Assembly (NCBI GenBank): GCA_022432975.1
Contig: CM039508.1
Span: 19,185,779 to 19,249,778, forward strand
Source: Begonia masoniana
Taxonomy: Eukaryota > Streptophyta > Magnoliopsida > Cucurbitales > Begoniaceae
Direction of reading: 5' to 3'
DNA: 64,000 nt
A program made the translations under genes and the position numbers. Below the pieces are notes generated by a model. The model did no database searches. It was given only the letters and a program-made list of their open reading frames with translations, and was not told the origin of the DNA. This document shows positions 14,201-24,844 of this stretch, in pieces; the first letter of the stretch is position 1; the number at the start of each line of letters is the position of its first letter.

Positions 14201-14406
14201 TCCTTGGGTCTTTGACTTTTATTTCATGCATAGTAATTTGTTAGATTATTAAAATTTTTGCGCTATCTTATTTTTTTTAATTGCTTTGTGAATTTCTTCT
14301 CATTCTCCTTGGGCAAAGCGGTCGGGTTCTCTCCGAGGATTGGGTCGCTCAACCCAACGTTTCTGCCTAGGTCCACCTCCGAGTCATGATAGTAATGGTA
14401 TCTTTG
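2291..14406. repeat. Tandem array of ~17 copies of a ~720-bp monomer
   Basis: The phrase CTACCTCATCCATGGCTTG or a close variant recurs at about 2297, 3003, 3725, 4447, 5168, 5890, 6610, 7329, 8046, 8783, 9501, 10222, 10942, 11664, 12380, 13087 and 13810, giving spacings of 706-737 bp with most at 717-723. The array stops abruptly at about 14406, next to a copia remnant. Each monomer contains a block reading CTCCGAGGATCGGGTCGCTC, then a stretch ending GTCGTGACA. A diverged relative of that block lies at 48325-48387, so the monomer appears to derive from an LTR segment. Small ORFs of 60-70 codons that recur in both strands are by-products of monomer similarity. Confidence 0.95.
3450..12110. repeat. 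Higher-order duplication of six monomers (~4.33 kb x2)
   Basis: Sequence at about 4865-7780 is repeated nearly identically at about 9190-12110, an offset of ~4331 bp, which is six monomers. Sequence at 3450-3930 also matches 7780-8240. The part at 8240-9190 is a mosaic: it resembles the monomer near 5390, then the one near 4890, instead of strictly following 3940-4865. Positions ~7100-9200 carry many single-base gains and losses relative to their sister copies. Confidence 0.8.
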
Positions 14407-14407
14407 T

Positions 14408-15250
14408 TATACAAATTTATGTCGATGAGATTATGTTTGGAGCAATAAATGAATCACTTTATAAAATGTTTGGATAAATAATGCAAAGTAAATTCAAAAT
14501 GAGTATGACAGATGAACTAACATATTTTCTTAGTATACAAATTAAGCAATCAAATGATGAAATCTTTTAAAATCAAGAAAAGTGTGTTAAAGAGCTACTT
14601 AGGCGATTTTAGATGGATACCTATCAACCTTCTCCTACGCTCATGAGCACGTCCACTAAATTGGATAGAAATGAAAGAGAAATAAGTATGCATATAAAAA
14701 AAATATTGCGGTAAAAGATTGTTTCACTTTTATACCTAATGGTAGATCGGATATTCTCATTAGTTTGTGCTAGGTTTCATGCTTCCCTTAAGAAGTCTCA
14801 CCTAAATGCAATTTAGAAAAATTTCAAATATCTTAGTGGGACTTGTGATTTATGATTATGAAATCCCAAATAAACTTCTTGGATACACTGATTCCGACTA
14901 TGTCAACAGTATAGTTGATAGGAAGAGTAAAAGTGAGACATGTCTATTTTTTGGATAATCTTTGGTTTTATGCTTCTCTAAGATGCATCAGTGGAATTTT
15001 CTATGATTGAAAGTGAATATATTGCCGCCACGAGTTGTTATGTTCATGTTGAAATAAATCTTAAAAGATTATGGTCAAACATATGTGAAAATTCCTATTT
15101 GATGTAATAATTCTAGTTCTATAAATATCTATGAGAATCCTATCCAACATTTGATTACCAAACACATAGAGAGAGTAGTTACCATTTTATTCGACATCAC
15201 ATTCAAAAAAGGAGACGTATCTCTTGAGTTTGTTAATTTTCGCCGATAAT
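14408..15250 (+). pseudogene. Ty1/copia reverse transcriptase-RNase H remnant
   Basis: Translation in shifting frames recovers the end of a copia polyprotein. First comes a YVDE form of the catalytic YVDD box (about 14417), then a TDELTYFLSIQIKQSND stretch, then a LMSTSTKLDRNE stretch near 14640. RNase H follows with GYTDSDYVNSIVDRKS (about 14885) and an SEYIAATSC block (about 15012). The tail has NPIQHLITKHIE (about 15130) and a KKGDVSLEFVN stretch (about 15210). Several stops and frameshifts make it dead. It has no preceding gag, protease or integrase: the satellite array begins immediately upstream, so the element is truncated there. The family call is secure from motif order; the exact edges are approximate. 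Confidence 0.85.
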
Positions 15251-16830
15251 ACAAAATTTTTAGATGATAAAACATTAAACCACATTAAGATTCAATTAGA
15301 TCTTATTCGACTTGATTTGAAAAATATTTGATAGAAGATTTAAAAGAAAGGCACTAGTTTAAAAGGTAACACTTTTTAATTTAATTATAAAGGAGTTGAT
15401 TTATATATAGTATAGTAACATTCTTTCACTTATCCTTGCACAAATGCGTGAAATTACTAAAGATAATAACATGTGTGATATTGCGTGGTTAATTGAGAAG
15501 TGCAAAAATGACATTGTGTGGTAATAAACACGTATCATCTTGCATGGCTTGAAGAAGATACGTGATTAGTAGACATCATAACTCAATACTATATTCTTAT
15601 CATTTTTATAGAACATGTGCATTCATGTGAATAAACAAGAGATCAAATATAGGTGTATCTTTTAGTGTTACATTTTCTTGTATCCTCTCGTCCGCTGGAC
15701 TTTATAATGTTTCAGTACAAATTTTATTAAGATATGGACTAAACATAGTCTTAGAAAAAGGGTTGTTTTTTTTTTTTCGCAATTTTTTTTTATTTGCAAA
15801 GAGGTTTGGTTCAAAGTGGTCTATATCTTTTTGTAGATGAAATAATATTACGTGCACTCTCTTAAAAAATTATTGACGTGTCAAAATAATTATTGATTTA
15901 ATTAAAATGAAATTAATTTAATACGTCATTTTTTATAATTTATAATATTAGTTGTACCAATAATTATTTGACATGTCAGCAAATTTTTTAAGAAAGTACG
16001 TGTAACATTACTCTTTCTATATGTCTTACATGCTTATTGTTGTTTATTGTACTTTCTTATATTCTACAATAAAATGTGTTTTTAGAAGTAACAATAAAAA
16101 TGATATCACTAGCATTTAGATAGGACCTTGCTAAATTCTCTCCATCATCGAATTTCATGAAGTCCAAAACACAAGTTACCTTAAACTTTAGATATAGTAT
16201 TCCAAAATCATGATTTCAATTAATTTTCATATCCGCTCTCAATTTAACATTAAAAAAATAATTATGGTGTGTCAATTTTTTTTTTTAAAATTGTATTTAT
16301 ATTAAAATGCACGTCCCCCTTTTATCATAATAGTACTAGGACTAGCAAAAATAACAGAGTATTTGTAAAACCGGGTATTTTTATATTAATTAAATTTAAC
16401 GTGTTAACTTTTTTTTTTTTTTTTTGTTATTGACGGTAAACTGTCATGAGTTGACTCAAATTTTATTGCGTTGTATGCACGTTGAATTTTCGGTCCATTG
16501 ATAAAGTTGGTTGAATTCTTCTTGCTAGCAATGAGCATCATTCATATAAATTAAATTTAATTCAATATTTAATCCAAATTAATGTTAAATTGATATACTA
16601 CTACCACGTCACACCTACATGTTAATTTTAGCTTTGTCCTAAAACGCCACGTCAGACCTTTTATAGCCGCCAAATCAACGTCTTGCACAGTTAGCTCCAA
16701 AAGGCACCGTCTCCATTTCTTTTTCCCAGAATGCCCTCTAATTGGGTTGCTTATTGCATTCACTGAAGACGTACCATTTTCGTAAATTCCATGACATTGA
16801 GATCCCATTTCATTCTCTGCCTTCTTTCCC
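15251..16830. other. AT-rich intergenic DNA
   Basis: No ORF worth calling. It contains an imperfect palindrome at 15843-16010, homopolymer runs of T, and, near 16371-16475, a short stretch resembling 24109-24175 (both contain TGTCATGAGTTGAC), which suggests dispersed old repeat sequence. The last few hundred bases form the distal promoter of the HSP70 gene. Confidence 0.6.
15843..16010. mobile_element. MITE-like imperfect palindrome
   Basis: The two arms, about 60 bp each, are inverted copies with modest divergence. Both contain TTAAAAAATT, a GAC(G/A)TGTCA block and AATAATTATTG. The centre is AT-rich. No convincing target-site duplication was found, so this may be a degraded MITE or a plain palindrome. 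Confidence 0.45.
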
Positions 16831-16832
16831 GC

Positions 16833-16845
16833 CTCTAGAAAATTC
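16833..16845 (+). promoter_or_regulatory. Heat shock element, upstream copy
   Basis: CTCtaGAAaaTTC matches three alternating HSE modules (nTTCnnGAAnnTTCn) with one mismatch. It lies about 90 bp upstream of the candidate TATA box of the HSP70 gene. A weaker GAA/CTC continuation follows at 16859-16866. Confidence 0.6.
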
Positions 16846-16892
16846 ATCATCCTGTCCAGAACTCTCCAGCGACCGCTCCATTGCTCTACTCG

Positions 16893-16915
16893 TTCTCAAA
16901 ATTTCTCGACATTTC
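16893..16915 (+). promoter_or_regulatory. Heat shock element, TATA-proximal five-module copy
   Basis: Modules at exact 5-bp spacing read TTC-AAA-TTC-GAC-TTC. The three TTC units are perfect; the two opposing GAA units each carry one mismatch. It ends 19 bp before the TATAAA box, the usual position for plant heat-inducible promoters. Binding by heat shock factors is inferred. Confidence 0.6.
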
Positions 16916-16934
16916 CATTGATTCCTGTCCCATC

Positions 16935-16940
16935 TATAAA
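16935..16940 (+). promoter_or_regulatory. TATA box of HSP70
   Basis: TATAAA lies 122 bp upstream of the HSP70 start codon and just downstream of the heat shock elements. This predicts transcription starting near 16965 and a 5' leader of roughly 95 bases. Confidence 0.6.
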
Positions 16941-17061
16941 TGATTCAGCTTCCTTCAGGGGAACCCATCTCTGATTACGAACATCAAAATCTTCAGAAAC
17001 TATTGCCTATCTTGATCACTGCAACTTAATCGTTGTTTCTTGAGGTTCCAAATTGTTATCA

Positions 17062-19008
17062 ATGGCGGAAGGGAAAGCAATCGGGATTGACCTTGGGACT
17101 ACGTACAGCTGTGTCGGCGTATGGAAAAACGACCGTGTCGAGATCATACCTAATGATCAAGGAAACCGGACTACTCCTTCCTACGTCGCGTTCACTGACA
17201 CAGAGAGATTGATCGGCGATGCGGCGAAGAATCAGGTGGCGATGAACCCTCAGAACACAGTCTTCGACGCAAAGCGCCTGATTGGCCGGAGGTTTTCTGA
17301 TCCCTCCGTTCAGAGCGATATGAAGCTCTGGCCTTTTAAAGTCATTCCCGGCCCCGGTGACAAACCGATGATAGTCATCACGTACAAAGGAGACAGTAAG
17401 CAGTTCTCTCCAGAAGAAATTTCATCGATGGTGCTTATCAAAATGAGGGAAATAGCAGAGGCGTTCCTCAGTCAGCCGATAAAGAACGCCGTAATAACAG
17501 TTCCGGCGTATTTCAACGATTCCCAGAGGCAAGCCACTAAAGACGCCGGAATCATAGCCGGTCTCAACGTCATGAGAATGATCAATGAACCAACGGCTGC
17601 CGCCATAGCTTACGGATTGGATAAGAAAGCGTCGAGAAAAGGCGAACAGAACATCCTCATCTTTGATCTCGGCGGCGGTACCTTTGACGTCTCTTTGCTG
17701 TCGATCGAAGAAGGAATTTTCGAGGTCAAAGCGACCGCTGGAGACACTCATCTCGGTGGTGAAGATTTTGACAATCGGATGGTGAACCATTTCGTTGCAG
17801 AGTTCAAACGAAAGAACAAGAAAGATATCAGCGGCAACGCTAGAGCTTTGCGAAGGCTGAGAACTGCTTGCGAAAGAGCGAAAAGAACTTTGTCTTCAAC
17901 CTCGCAAACGACTATCGAAATTGATTCTTTGTACGAAGGAATGGATTTCTACGCCACGATAACCAGAGCTCGATTCGAGGAATTGAACATGGATCTGTTC
18001 AGAAAATGCATGGAGCCCGTGGAAAAATGTATTCGTGATGCGAAAATCGATAAAAGTCAGGTCGATGAAGTAGTTTTGGTTGGAGGGTCGACGAGAATTC
18101 CGAAAGTTCAGCAACTTTTGCAGGATTATTTCAATGGAAAGGAGCTCTGCAAGAGCATCAATCCAGACGAAGCAGTCGCCTATGGAGCTGCAGTTCAAGC
18201 CGCAATTTTGAGTGGTGAAGGTGATGAGAAGGTGCAGGATCTGCTGCTTCTCGACGTCACGCCTCTCAGTTTAGGTCTCGAGACTGCCGGCGGAGTTATG
18301 ACGGTGCTTATTCCGAGAAACACTACGATTCCGACTAAGAAGGAGCAGATTTTCTCCACTTACTCAGACAATCAACCAGGAGTTCTAATCCAGGTTTACG
18401 AAGGAGAACGAGCCCGGACTAAAGATAACAATCTGCTCGGAAAGTTTGAGCTCACCGGCATTCCGCCAGCTCCGAGAGGTGTACCACAGATCAATGTTGT
18501 CTTCGACATTGATGCCAACGGAATACTAAATGTAACGGCGGAGGACAAGACCGCCGGAGTAAAGAATAGAATCACCATCACAAACGACAAAGGAAGACTG
18601 AGCAAGGAGGAGATAGAGAAAATGGTGCAAGACGCAGAGAAATACAAAGCAGAAGACGAGGTCGTGAAGAAGAAGGTGGAGGCGAAGAATGCGTTAGAGA
18701 ACTACGCCTACAACATGAGGAACACGGTGAGGGACGAGAAATTTGCCGGAAAATTAAACCCAGAAGACAAAGGGAAAATCGACAAGGCGGTGGAGGAGGC
18801 CATAGAGTGGCTGGAGAGGAACCAGTTAGCGGAGGTTGAAGAGTTTGAAGACAAGCTGAAAGAATTGGAGCAGCTCTGCAATCCAATCATCTCCAAGATG
18901 TATCAAGGCGATGCTTCCATGGCCGACGAGGTGCCAGGCGGTGGTAGCTATGGAAGTTCGTCTACCAGTGCAGGCGGAGCCGGGCCGAAGATTGAAGAAG
19001 TTGATTAA
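17062..19008 (+). CDS. HSP70: Cytosolic/nuclear heat shock protein 70
   Basis: An ATP-dependent chaperone of 648 residues that binds exposed hydrophobic peptides with J-domain and nucleotide-exchange partners. The ATG at 17062 is chosen because the protein then starts [16 protein letters not shown], the normal family start; the few codons before it contain no ATG. Visible motifs: phosphate-1 loop IDLGTTYS (residues 9-16), the [11 protein letters not shown] signature near residue 200, and [11 protein letters not shown] near residue 338. A substrate-binding domain follows at ~395-510, then a helical lid and a Gly/Ser-rich tail ending in EEVD. The EEVD end, which docks TPR co-chaperones, marks the cytosolic/nuclear branch; there is no organelle presequence or ER retention signal. 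The length is typical. The reading frame has no intron, whereas many constitutive plant HSC70 genes have one in the ATPase region. With the heat shock elements upstream this points to a heat-inducible copy. The frame is fully intact. Confidence 0.97.
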   Translation: MAEGKAIGIDLGTTYSCVGVWKNDRVEIIPNDQGNRTTPSYVAFTDTERLIGDAAKNQVAMNPQNTVFDAKRLIGRRFSDPSVQSDMKLWPFKVIPGPGDKPMIVITYKGDSKQFSPEEISSMVLIKMREIAEAFLSQPIKNAVITVPAYFNDSQRQATKDAGIIAGLNVMRMINEPTAAAIAYGLDKKASRKGEQNILIFDLGGGTFDVSLLSIEEGIFEVKATAGDTHLGGEDFDNRMVNHFVAEFKRKNKKDISGNARALRRLRTACERAKRTLSSTSQTTIEIDSLYEGMDFYATITRARFEELNMDLFRKCMEPVEKCIRDAKIDKSQVDEVVLVGGSTRIPKVQQLLQDYFNGKELCKSINPDEAVAYGAAVQAAILSGEGDEKVQDLLLLDVTPLSLGLETAGGVMTVLIPRNTTIPTKKEQIFSTYSDNQPGVLIQVYEGERARTKDNNLLGKFELTGIPPAPRGVPQINVVFDIDANGILNVTAEDKTAGVKNRITITNDKGRLSKEEIEKMVQDAEKYKAEDEVVKKKVEAKNALENYAYNMRNTVRDEKFAGKLNPEDKGKIDKAVEEAIEWLERNQLAEVEEFEDKLKELEQLCNPIISKMYQGDASMADEVPGGGSYGSSSTSAGGAGPKIEEVD

Positions 19009-19605
19009 GGAATGTTTTTCAAGATTCGGGTTGCCATTAGAGTTAGTTTCTTGTGCGCTTTGCATGTAATATAAAGAAAGTTGCGATGTAAGTAGATGAA
19101 TGTAATAGTACTTTTGAAATTAGTTCTTTGAGATTCTTCATTTCGAAACAAGAATGTCGTAAAATCGAGCAACTTCATGTAATGTCTGGAGCGAGCATTA
19201 GCTTGTGTTCGACGATGCCATGCGAGAGAGATCAGACGCAGCGGGATACGGCACGAAAAAGTGAAGATTAAATAGAAATCCCAATTCTGAAAATTGTTGC
19301 AAAATGAATAATGTAGAAATACAAAGAATATAACCAAATAAAAAGATCATCATCTCCTAGAGGGCCTCTACCGATACATTCGTCTTCGTCTGGATATTTT
19401 AATAAATAGTGATTCTGACATTGGTAGAAAAAATTATCACCATCCAAATCCCAATGGGTCACTTTGCATCAAGATCGAGCACTCTCTGGCAGTTCTAATC
19501 TCGCGTGATCTCCATTTGTGGCTGCTCTTTGTATGAAAATGCTGTCTGCAGCGGACTTGAGAGCTTTTGCATTTAGTAGGAATTTGCTCCAGAAAATTTC
19601 CATTG
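19009..19605. other. Convergent 3' regions of HSP70 and PPR gene
   Basis: The two genes point towards each other across about 600 bp. The stretch should hold both 3' untranslated regions and polyadenylation signals (AATATAAAG near 19069 is a candidate for HSP70). ORFs crossing it are shadows. Confidence 0.6.
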
Positions 19606-21963
19606 TCACCAGTAATCTCCACAAGAACACACCCCATTTTCAAAATGGTGGAATCTATTAGCGTCTCTAACAACAATCACTCTCTTTGTAATCTTGGAAA
19701 TAAATTTAGTTGCAGTATGGCAATCCAAACACACCCTAAGGTTCTTAATTACCCGGATCTCTGTCCCGGGCTCAGTTGCGATGAGGCCGAAGGCAATAGC
19801 CAGCTTTTCGCTATGAACATTCACCATTAATTCTTTCTCTTCCTCCTCCACATCATGCAAAGCCGACGCGGTCTCTCTCTGAAATCCTGCCTCTTTCATT
19901 TTTCCTGTCAACTTCTCAAGTTTATCGTATATTGCCACTGCCCATGGATGGGATCGATCACCTGACACAAACACATGAGGGGTCTCACCGATCTCGATGG
20001 TTGAACACCCGGGCGACTTCCCAAGATTTCTCTTCTTCGCCACTCTTCGAACTGAAGCGGCCTCTGGGAAGTTTTTTTCGATAGAGTATATATTAGAAAG
20101 TAGGACATAATACCCTACATTTTCAGGGTCTAACTCGAAAAGCTTTTTCGAAGCCTCTCGGGCAATGTTCATATTTTTGTGGATCATACAGGCACCGAGC
20201 AAAGCACCCCAAACGGCAGAAGTAGGCTCATCCGGCATTTTCTTGATAAATTCCAATGCTTCCATTAATTTTCCTGCTCTTCCAAATATGTCAACCATGC
20301 AAGCATAATGCTCATTCAATGGCTTCATACCATAATCATTCACCATAGAATAAAAAACTTCCTCCCCTTTAGTAACCAGACCAGCATGACTACATGCATA
20401 TAAAACCGAAAGAAAAGTTACCCTTGTCGGAGAAATCCTAGATTGCAACAGATCACTAAAGAGTTTCAGAGCTTCATTTCCATGTCCATGGAGGCCATAG
20501 CCAGTTATCATTGCATTCCACGTTACAACATTTTTTTCCGGCATCAAGTCAAACAACCTGCGAGCCTCACAAAAACTCCCACATTTTGCATACATGTCAA
20601 TCAAAGCAGTCGAAACATATATGTTTGATTCGAGTTTTTGGTTCATAATCAGACTGTGGACCCACTTTCCAAGACTTATAACTCCTAGTTGAGCACATGC
20701 TGAAAGTATGGTAGCAATGGTGACGGGATTCGGACTGACTTGAGGCATCATTTGCCGGAAAAGAGCAATTGCCTTCTCAGTCAACCCATTTTGCGTATAA
20801 CCAGAGATCATTGCATTCCAAGATGCTGAAGTTTTCTCCGGAGATTCGTCAAAAAGCTGCCGTGCATATTCAACTTCATTTAGTCTACAATAAATGGTAG
20901 TCAATGCAGTCGAAACAGAAGGCTGTGAAATAATATTAGATTTAAAGCAAAATCCTTGAATACACCAAGTGAGATGAAGATAACCAAATGGAGAAAACAC
21001 AGGAACTAAGCCGACAATTGTGCTTGAATTGACTCTCTGTCCAGCATCAAGAAATTCCTTGAAGAGTTTCACGGACGACTCAGTATCATGATTGAACGTA
21101 TAACCAGAAATCATTGCATTGTAAGATATCAAGTCAGGCTGAAGAATCTGCCGGAATAACAACTTTGCTTTATCAATCTCCGAGCACTTAGAATACAACG
21201 ACACCAACCCAGTGAGTACATAAACGTCAAGATTAAACCCCAGTTTTACAACTAAGGAGTGAATATTCATCCCTATTCTTAGCTCTTGCAATTCGGCTGC
21301 TGCAGATAGTACTGTTGCCAAAGAAGTAGAATCAAGCACCACTCCACTTGCAATCATATTCACAAAAATATTAAAAGCGTCCTCAAAATGGTTGTTTTTA
21401 ACGTATCCTGATATCATCGTATTCCAAAGAACCGTATCTCGATCCAGCATTTTATCAAACACCTTCTGTGCCAGTTCCACACGAAAAAACTTGAAGTAAA
21501 ATTCGATAATGGCAGAGCCAACAAATAGATTAGAAGCCATACCATCAATAACTGAATGCGCGTGCAGTAAAAGCCCAAACTTCTCATCTTTAATAGTCGA
21601 AGAAGCTGAAATAACAAACGCATAAGTGAAGTTATCTGGAGTGAAACTAGTCTTTTTTCTCAAATGGATATACACAGAGATGGAAGATAAAGGCAAATCA
21701 TTATCGGAGAATGCCCTTATGAACACATTGAAGAGGAAGAGGTCAGGTTTTGAAATGCTGAGGAATAGAGCACGAGCATAGCGAATTGCTCCAAGATCGG
21801 AGAGTTTGTGGGTGAGCTTGGTCAGAGAAGGGAGGTCGGAACGGAAGCCATTAACGATGATCTGCGCATGGATTTGAGCAAGGTGAGGGAGAGTGGTAGC
21901 CTTGCTAAGAAGATTGAGAAGGAAATTTCTGTCTCCGATCGTGGCTATGTTTTTCAAGAACAT
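19606..21963 (-). CDS. MEF29: DYW-class PPR protein, organellar C-to-U RNA editing factor
   Basis: A single-exon 785-residue protein. The short N-terminus has hydrophobic and basic residues (MFLKNIATIGDRNFLLNLL), compatible with mitochondrial import. PLS-type PPR repeats fill roughly residues 65-600, including repeated VxWNAMISGY-type helices. E motifs and a PG box (SPGCSTIE, 650-657) follow, then a DYW domain ending in GDYW. The domain has the cytidine-deaminase-like zinc site: H717 and E719 of HSE, and C745/C748 of CLDC. It also has the second zinc cluster (H772-H773, C779, C781). All key residues are present, so it should both recognise and deaminate its site. The ATG at 21963 is the first after an in-frame stop. 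By sequence it closely resembles Arabidopsis At4g30700 (DYW9/MEF29), which as I recall edits mitochondrial nad5 and cob sites with maize PPR2263 as orthologue. The family is certain; the exact orthologue is inference. Confidence 0.9.
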   Translation of the reverse strand: MFLKNIATIGDRNFLLNLLSKATTLPHLAQIHAQIIVNGFRSDLPSLTKLTHKLSDLGAIRYARALFLSISKPDLFLFNVFIRAFSDNDLPLSSISVYIHLRKKTSFTPDNFTYAFVISASSTIKDEKFGLLLHAHSVIDGMASNLFVGSAIIEFYFKFFRVELAQKVFDKMLDRDTVLWNTMISGYVKNNHFEDAFNIFVNMIASGVVLDSTSLATVLSAAAELQELRIGMNIHSLVVKLGFNLDVYVLTGLVSLYSKCSEIDKAKLLFRQILQPDLISYNAMISGYTFNHDTESSVKLFKEFLDAGQRVNSSTIVGLVPVFSPFGYLHLTWCIQGFCFKSNIISQPSVSTALTTIYCRLNEVEYARQLFDESPEKTSASWNAMISGYTQNGLTEKAIALFRQMMPQVSPNPVTIATILSACAQLGVISLGKWVHSLIMNQKLESNIYVSTALIDMYAKCGSFCEARRLFDLMPEKNVVTWNAMITGYGLHGHGNEALKLFSDLLQSRISPTRVTFLSVLYACSHAGLVTKGEEVFYSMVNDYGMKPLNEHYACMVDIFGRAGKLMEALEFIKKMPDEPTSAVWGALLGACMIHKNMNIAREASKKLFELDPENVGYYVLLSNIYSIEKNFPEAASVRRVAKKRNLGKSPGCSTIEIGETPHVFVSGDRSHPWAVAIYDKLEKLTGKMKEAGFQRETASALHDVEEEEKELMVNVHSEKLAIAFGLIATEPGTEIRVIKNLRVCLDCHTATKFISKITKRVIVVRDANRFHHFENGVCSCGDYW

Positions 21964-22011
21964 CTGGTTCCAGTTTTGGCTTCAAGGCTGGCTGGCTGGC
22001 TGCTTCATTAG

Positions 22012-22246
22012 GCGGGAAAGTCTCTAAAAAATAAAGTTAAATTACTATTTTCTCCTTTTCTATTAGTTGTAATTCTATTTACACGTTAACAAATATATTT
22101 AAGTATTAAAATAGTGGAGTAAATGAAGCATGATTTATTAGCTAATCAACCAATTATTGATCAGTTTTAATTACATGTACGAAAAATTAAGGCTAAATAT
22201 ATATATAAAAGATAAATAATTACACAAATTTTAAATCATGAATAAA
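22012..22246. other. AT-rich upstream region of the PPR gene
   Basis: Likely promoter and 5' leader of the minus-strand PPR gene. I see no clear core element beyond general AT-richness. Confidence 0.4.
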
Positions 22247-22255
22247 TTATTTTAT

Positions 22256-23096
22256 GGGTAATTATTGATTTGAACTATGTACTATGCACTAGCACTGTAT
22301 TTCAGTTAGCCCATTGTACTAAAAAAATAGCAAACCGAACCCTGTACTTTGATTCTGTTATTAATTTTGACCTTCGGTCAACAATTTCATTAAACTCTTT
22401 ATTTAAAAAAATTACCAAACGATATTGGATTCAGTTGACATTTTTACCACATGTTCACTACTTAATGAAAAAATAATCTGAAAAGTTTCGTAATGTTTTA
22501 ACACATGTACAATTTATTGTAATTTTATTTTATTTCTTTATAAAAATATTATAATAAATCATAAAAATTTTAGAAAATCACAAAAAATTTCTATTATCTA
22601 CTCATGATAGATTGAACATGTAGAAAACTTTTTAAATAAATCAAATATAGTTTAATATTTTTTTAAAAACTTAATTTATAAAGTAAAGAAGAAACTGAGA
22701 TTAATTTAACAAATATCAAAAGGTATTGAATTTATTTGAAACTTGTTCCACATGTTTAACACATTATGGGTAGATAATAGAAAAATTTTTGTAATTTTGT
22801 AAAACTTGTATGATTTATTATGTACAAAAATAAATTTACAATAAATTGTACATGTATTAAAAAATAACGAAAATTTTCAGATCATCTTCTCATTAAGTAG
22901 TGAGCATGTCATAAAAATTTCAAATGAATCCAATATTGTTTGGTAATTTTTTAAATGAGATTTTTAACGAAATTGTTGATAGAAAGTCAAAATTGATAAC
23001 ATAATCAAAGTACAAGATTCAGTTTGTCGGTTTTTTTAGTACAGAAGGCTAACTGAAATATAGTGCATAGTACATGGTTCAGATCGATAATTACCC
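22256..23096. mobile_element. Non-autonomous Mutator-type MITE with long terminal inverted repeats
   Basis: The left end GGGTAATTATTGATTTGAAC is mirrored at the right end (GGTTCAGATCGATAATTACCC, read on the plus strand up to 23096). The inverted arms extend about 250-270 bp with moderate divergence. Both ends are flanked by the same nine bases, TTATTTTAT (22247-22255 and 23097-23105). Nine-base target duplications with long terminal repeats are characteristic of the Mutator superfamily. There is no coding capacity. The termini match the start of the Mutator-like element at 59481 at about 18-19 of 20 positions. Confidence 0.88.
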
Positions 23097-23105
23097 TTAT
23101 TTTAT

Positions 23106-24146
23106 TGTTATTCTCACAACCTATAACTCTAATTGTTGTTATTAGCATAAGATAAACGAAAACATAAAAAGGACATATGAGCTGCATAAAATTTCAAATG
23201 AATGCTAACATAGAATGTTTAACTTACTACCTATGATTTGGACATGTATTATGAAAATTAATTTAAAATATGTTCAAATATTAATTTAAACCAACAAGTT
23301 TTAGTGCAAATACTAATTCTAGTAATCTAAGACGTCAACTTCATCATCGTGTTCAAAATTAGTTTGACCATTTCAAATTTGCTCTGATCTACCCTAATCT
23401 TGGATGAGATTTTAACAATAGATTCAGGTTTGAACTATCTTTAAATTTGAACTAGACCTACACCTAATTTTGAACCAATGATAATGGTGTAACATGTGGG
23501 TCCATCACTATATATATTTTTATTTTTATTTAGTTGAAAGTATTAGTGAACCAACATCAAAAGTAAATCAAGATAAATATTATTTTTGTGTTCATCAAAT
23601 AGATTCTCTTGGCCCGGTAAAAATTTGAAATATTGATCATAGCTGATGAAGCTGGTCTTTTCAGTTATTGAACTAAGTTCAAATCATTGCTAATCTTTAT
23701 CTATTGAAATTGATTTTGAGTATATTTTAAAATTTGGTGTAGTGATTTTATCTCTTCGATTTTGTGGGAACATATTTTTTTGAACCGAGAATTCAATTGA
23801 TTATTTTATCTAACATCATCTCTTATCATTGGTTTGAAATTTTAGAGAGATATATAAATACATCAATTCGATTCAAAATGGTTTTGATCTTATCAATTAG
23901 GATTAAGTTATCTATCTCAAAGTTGATCTTTCGTTAAATTGAGTTGGATCGACTAATATTCATGCATGATAAGATCATATTTTATCTTAAACTGAGCTAC
24001 TCTATTGGGGGAGTTTATTTGTTTTCTATTAAAAATCATACCTTGAATGAGAAATATCTTATGTCTTATAAAATTGTGATTTTTAAGGTCTATGATAGTT
24101 ATATATTGACCGGTATTTTTATAATTATTAAATTTCAGGTATGAAA
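23106..24146. other. AT-rich non-coding DNA
   Basis: No gene or recognisable protein remnant. Short ORFs near 23944-24162 overlap on both strands and are not credible. Confidence 0.5.
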
Positions 24147-24844
24147 TGTCATGAGTTGACACGTTTTGTCATTTAGCGACTTCGTTGGATTTTTTGGTCA
24201 ATTAGTCAAAATTGGTAATTTGAAAAATTATTGTGTGGTTATTTTGAGAAAATTAAAGTTAGGTAATTTTGATTTACCTCGAGCTTAAATTTTGGATAAC
24301 ATTCGGAGTTGTTAATGAGAGAATTAGGTGAATTTTTATATTAAATATATTTTTGGGGTAAAAATATAAATAAAGAAAACATTATTAAAATAGGGTTTAG
24401 GGAAACCATATTCTTCCCTTTCCCTCACTGTGCGCCACAAGAAGAGTGAGGAGATGGAGAGAGGTTATTCTCTCTTTGTACGATTCGTCGCGTTTTGTGT
24501 ACGGGAGAACATCCACGAGGCTTCGTGCATCATATTTCGTTAATGGACTTCAAGGGTAAGTCGTTCTATCCTCACTATTTTGGAGCTTAAATTTTAGTGT
24601 GTTATGAGAAATTAGATTCGAGCTTAGAAACTCAAATTTGTAGTTTGTTTATGGCGTATTTGAGTAGATTAAAAGTTTAGATAAGTTTATTTGTCATTTG
24701 TAAGTGAAAACGTGGAGAGAGAGTGATTTTTGCGACTTCCCGTCACTGATAATAGCCCAAGTGTCTACCGTTGTGGAGGTGAGTCGATAGTTCAGACCCT
24801 GCTGGAAATAGAGATGCGTCAAGTGTTGAACGCTTGAAGGAAGT
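24147..24844 (+). mobile_element. Old LTR-like sequence G, left part
   Basis: Starts with TGTCATGAGTTGACAC and includes a leader-like region (24400-24560) ending in a GGTAAGT splice-donor-like site near 24556. It is interrupted at 24845 by gypsy element C, whose five-base duplication GAAGT joins it to the right part at 46870. Whether 24147 is the true LTR edge is uncertain: flanking bases do not give a clean duplication with those after 48387. Confidence 0.5.

Noticed and set aside
16569..16850. 93-codon minus-strand ORF upstream of HSP70
   Set aside because: Lies in the HSP70 promoter, no family resemblance, no supporting neighbours.
17422..18886. ORFs antisense to HSP70
   Set aside because: Shadows of the strong codon bias of the real gene.
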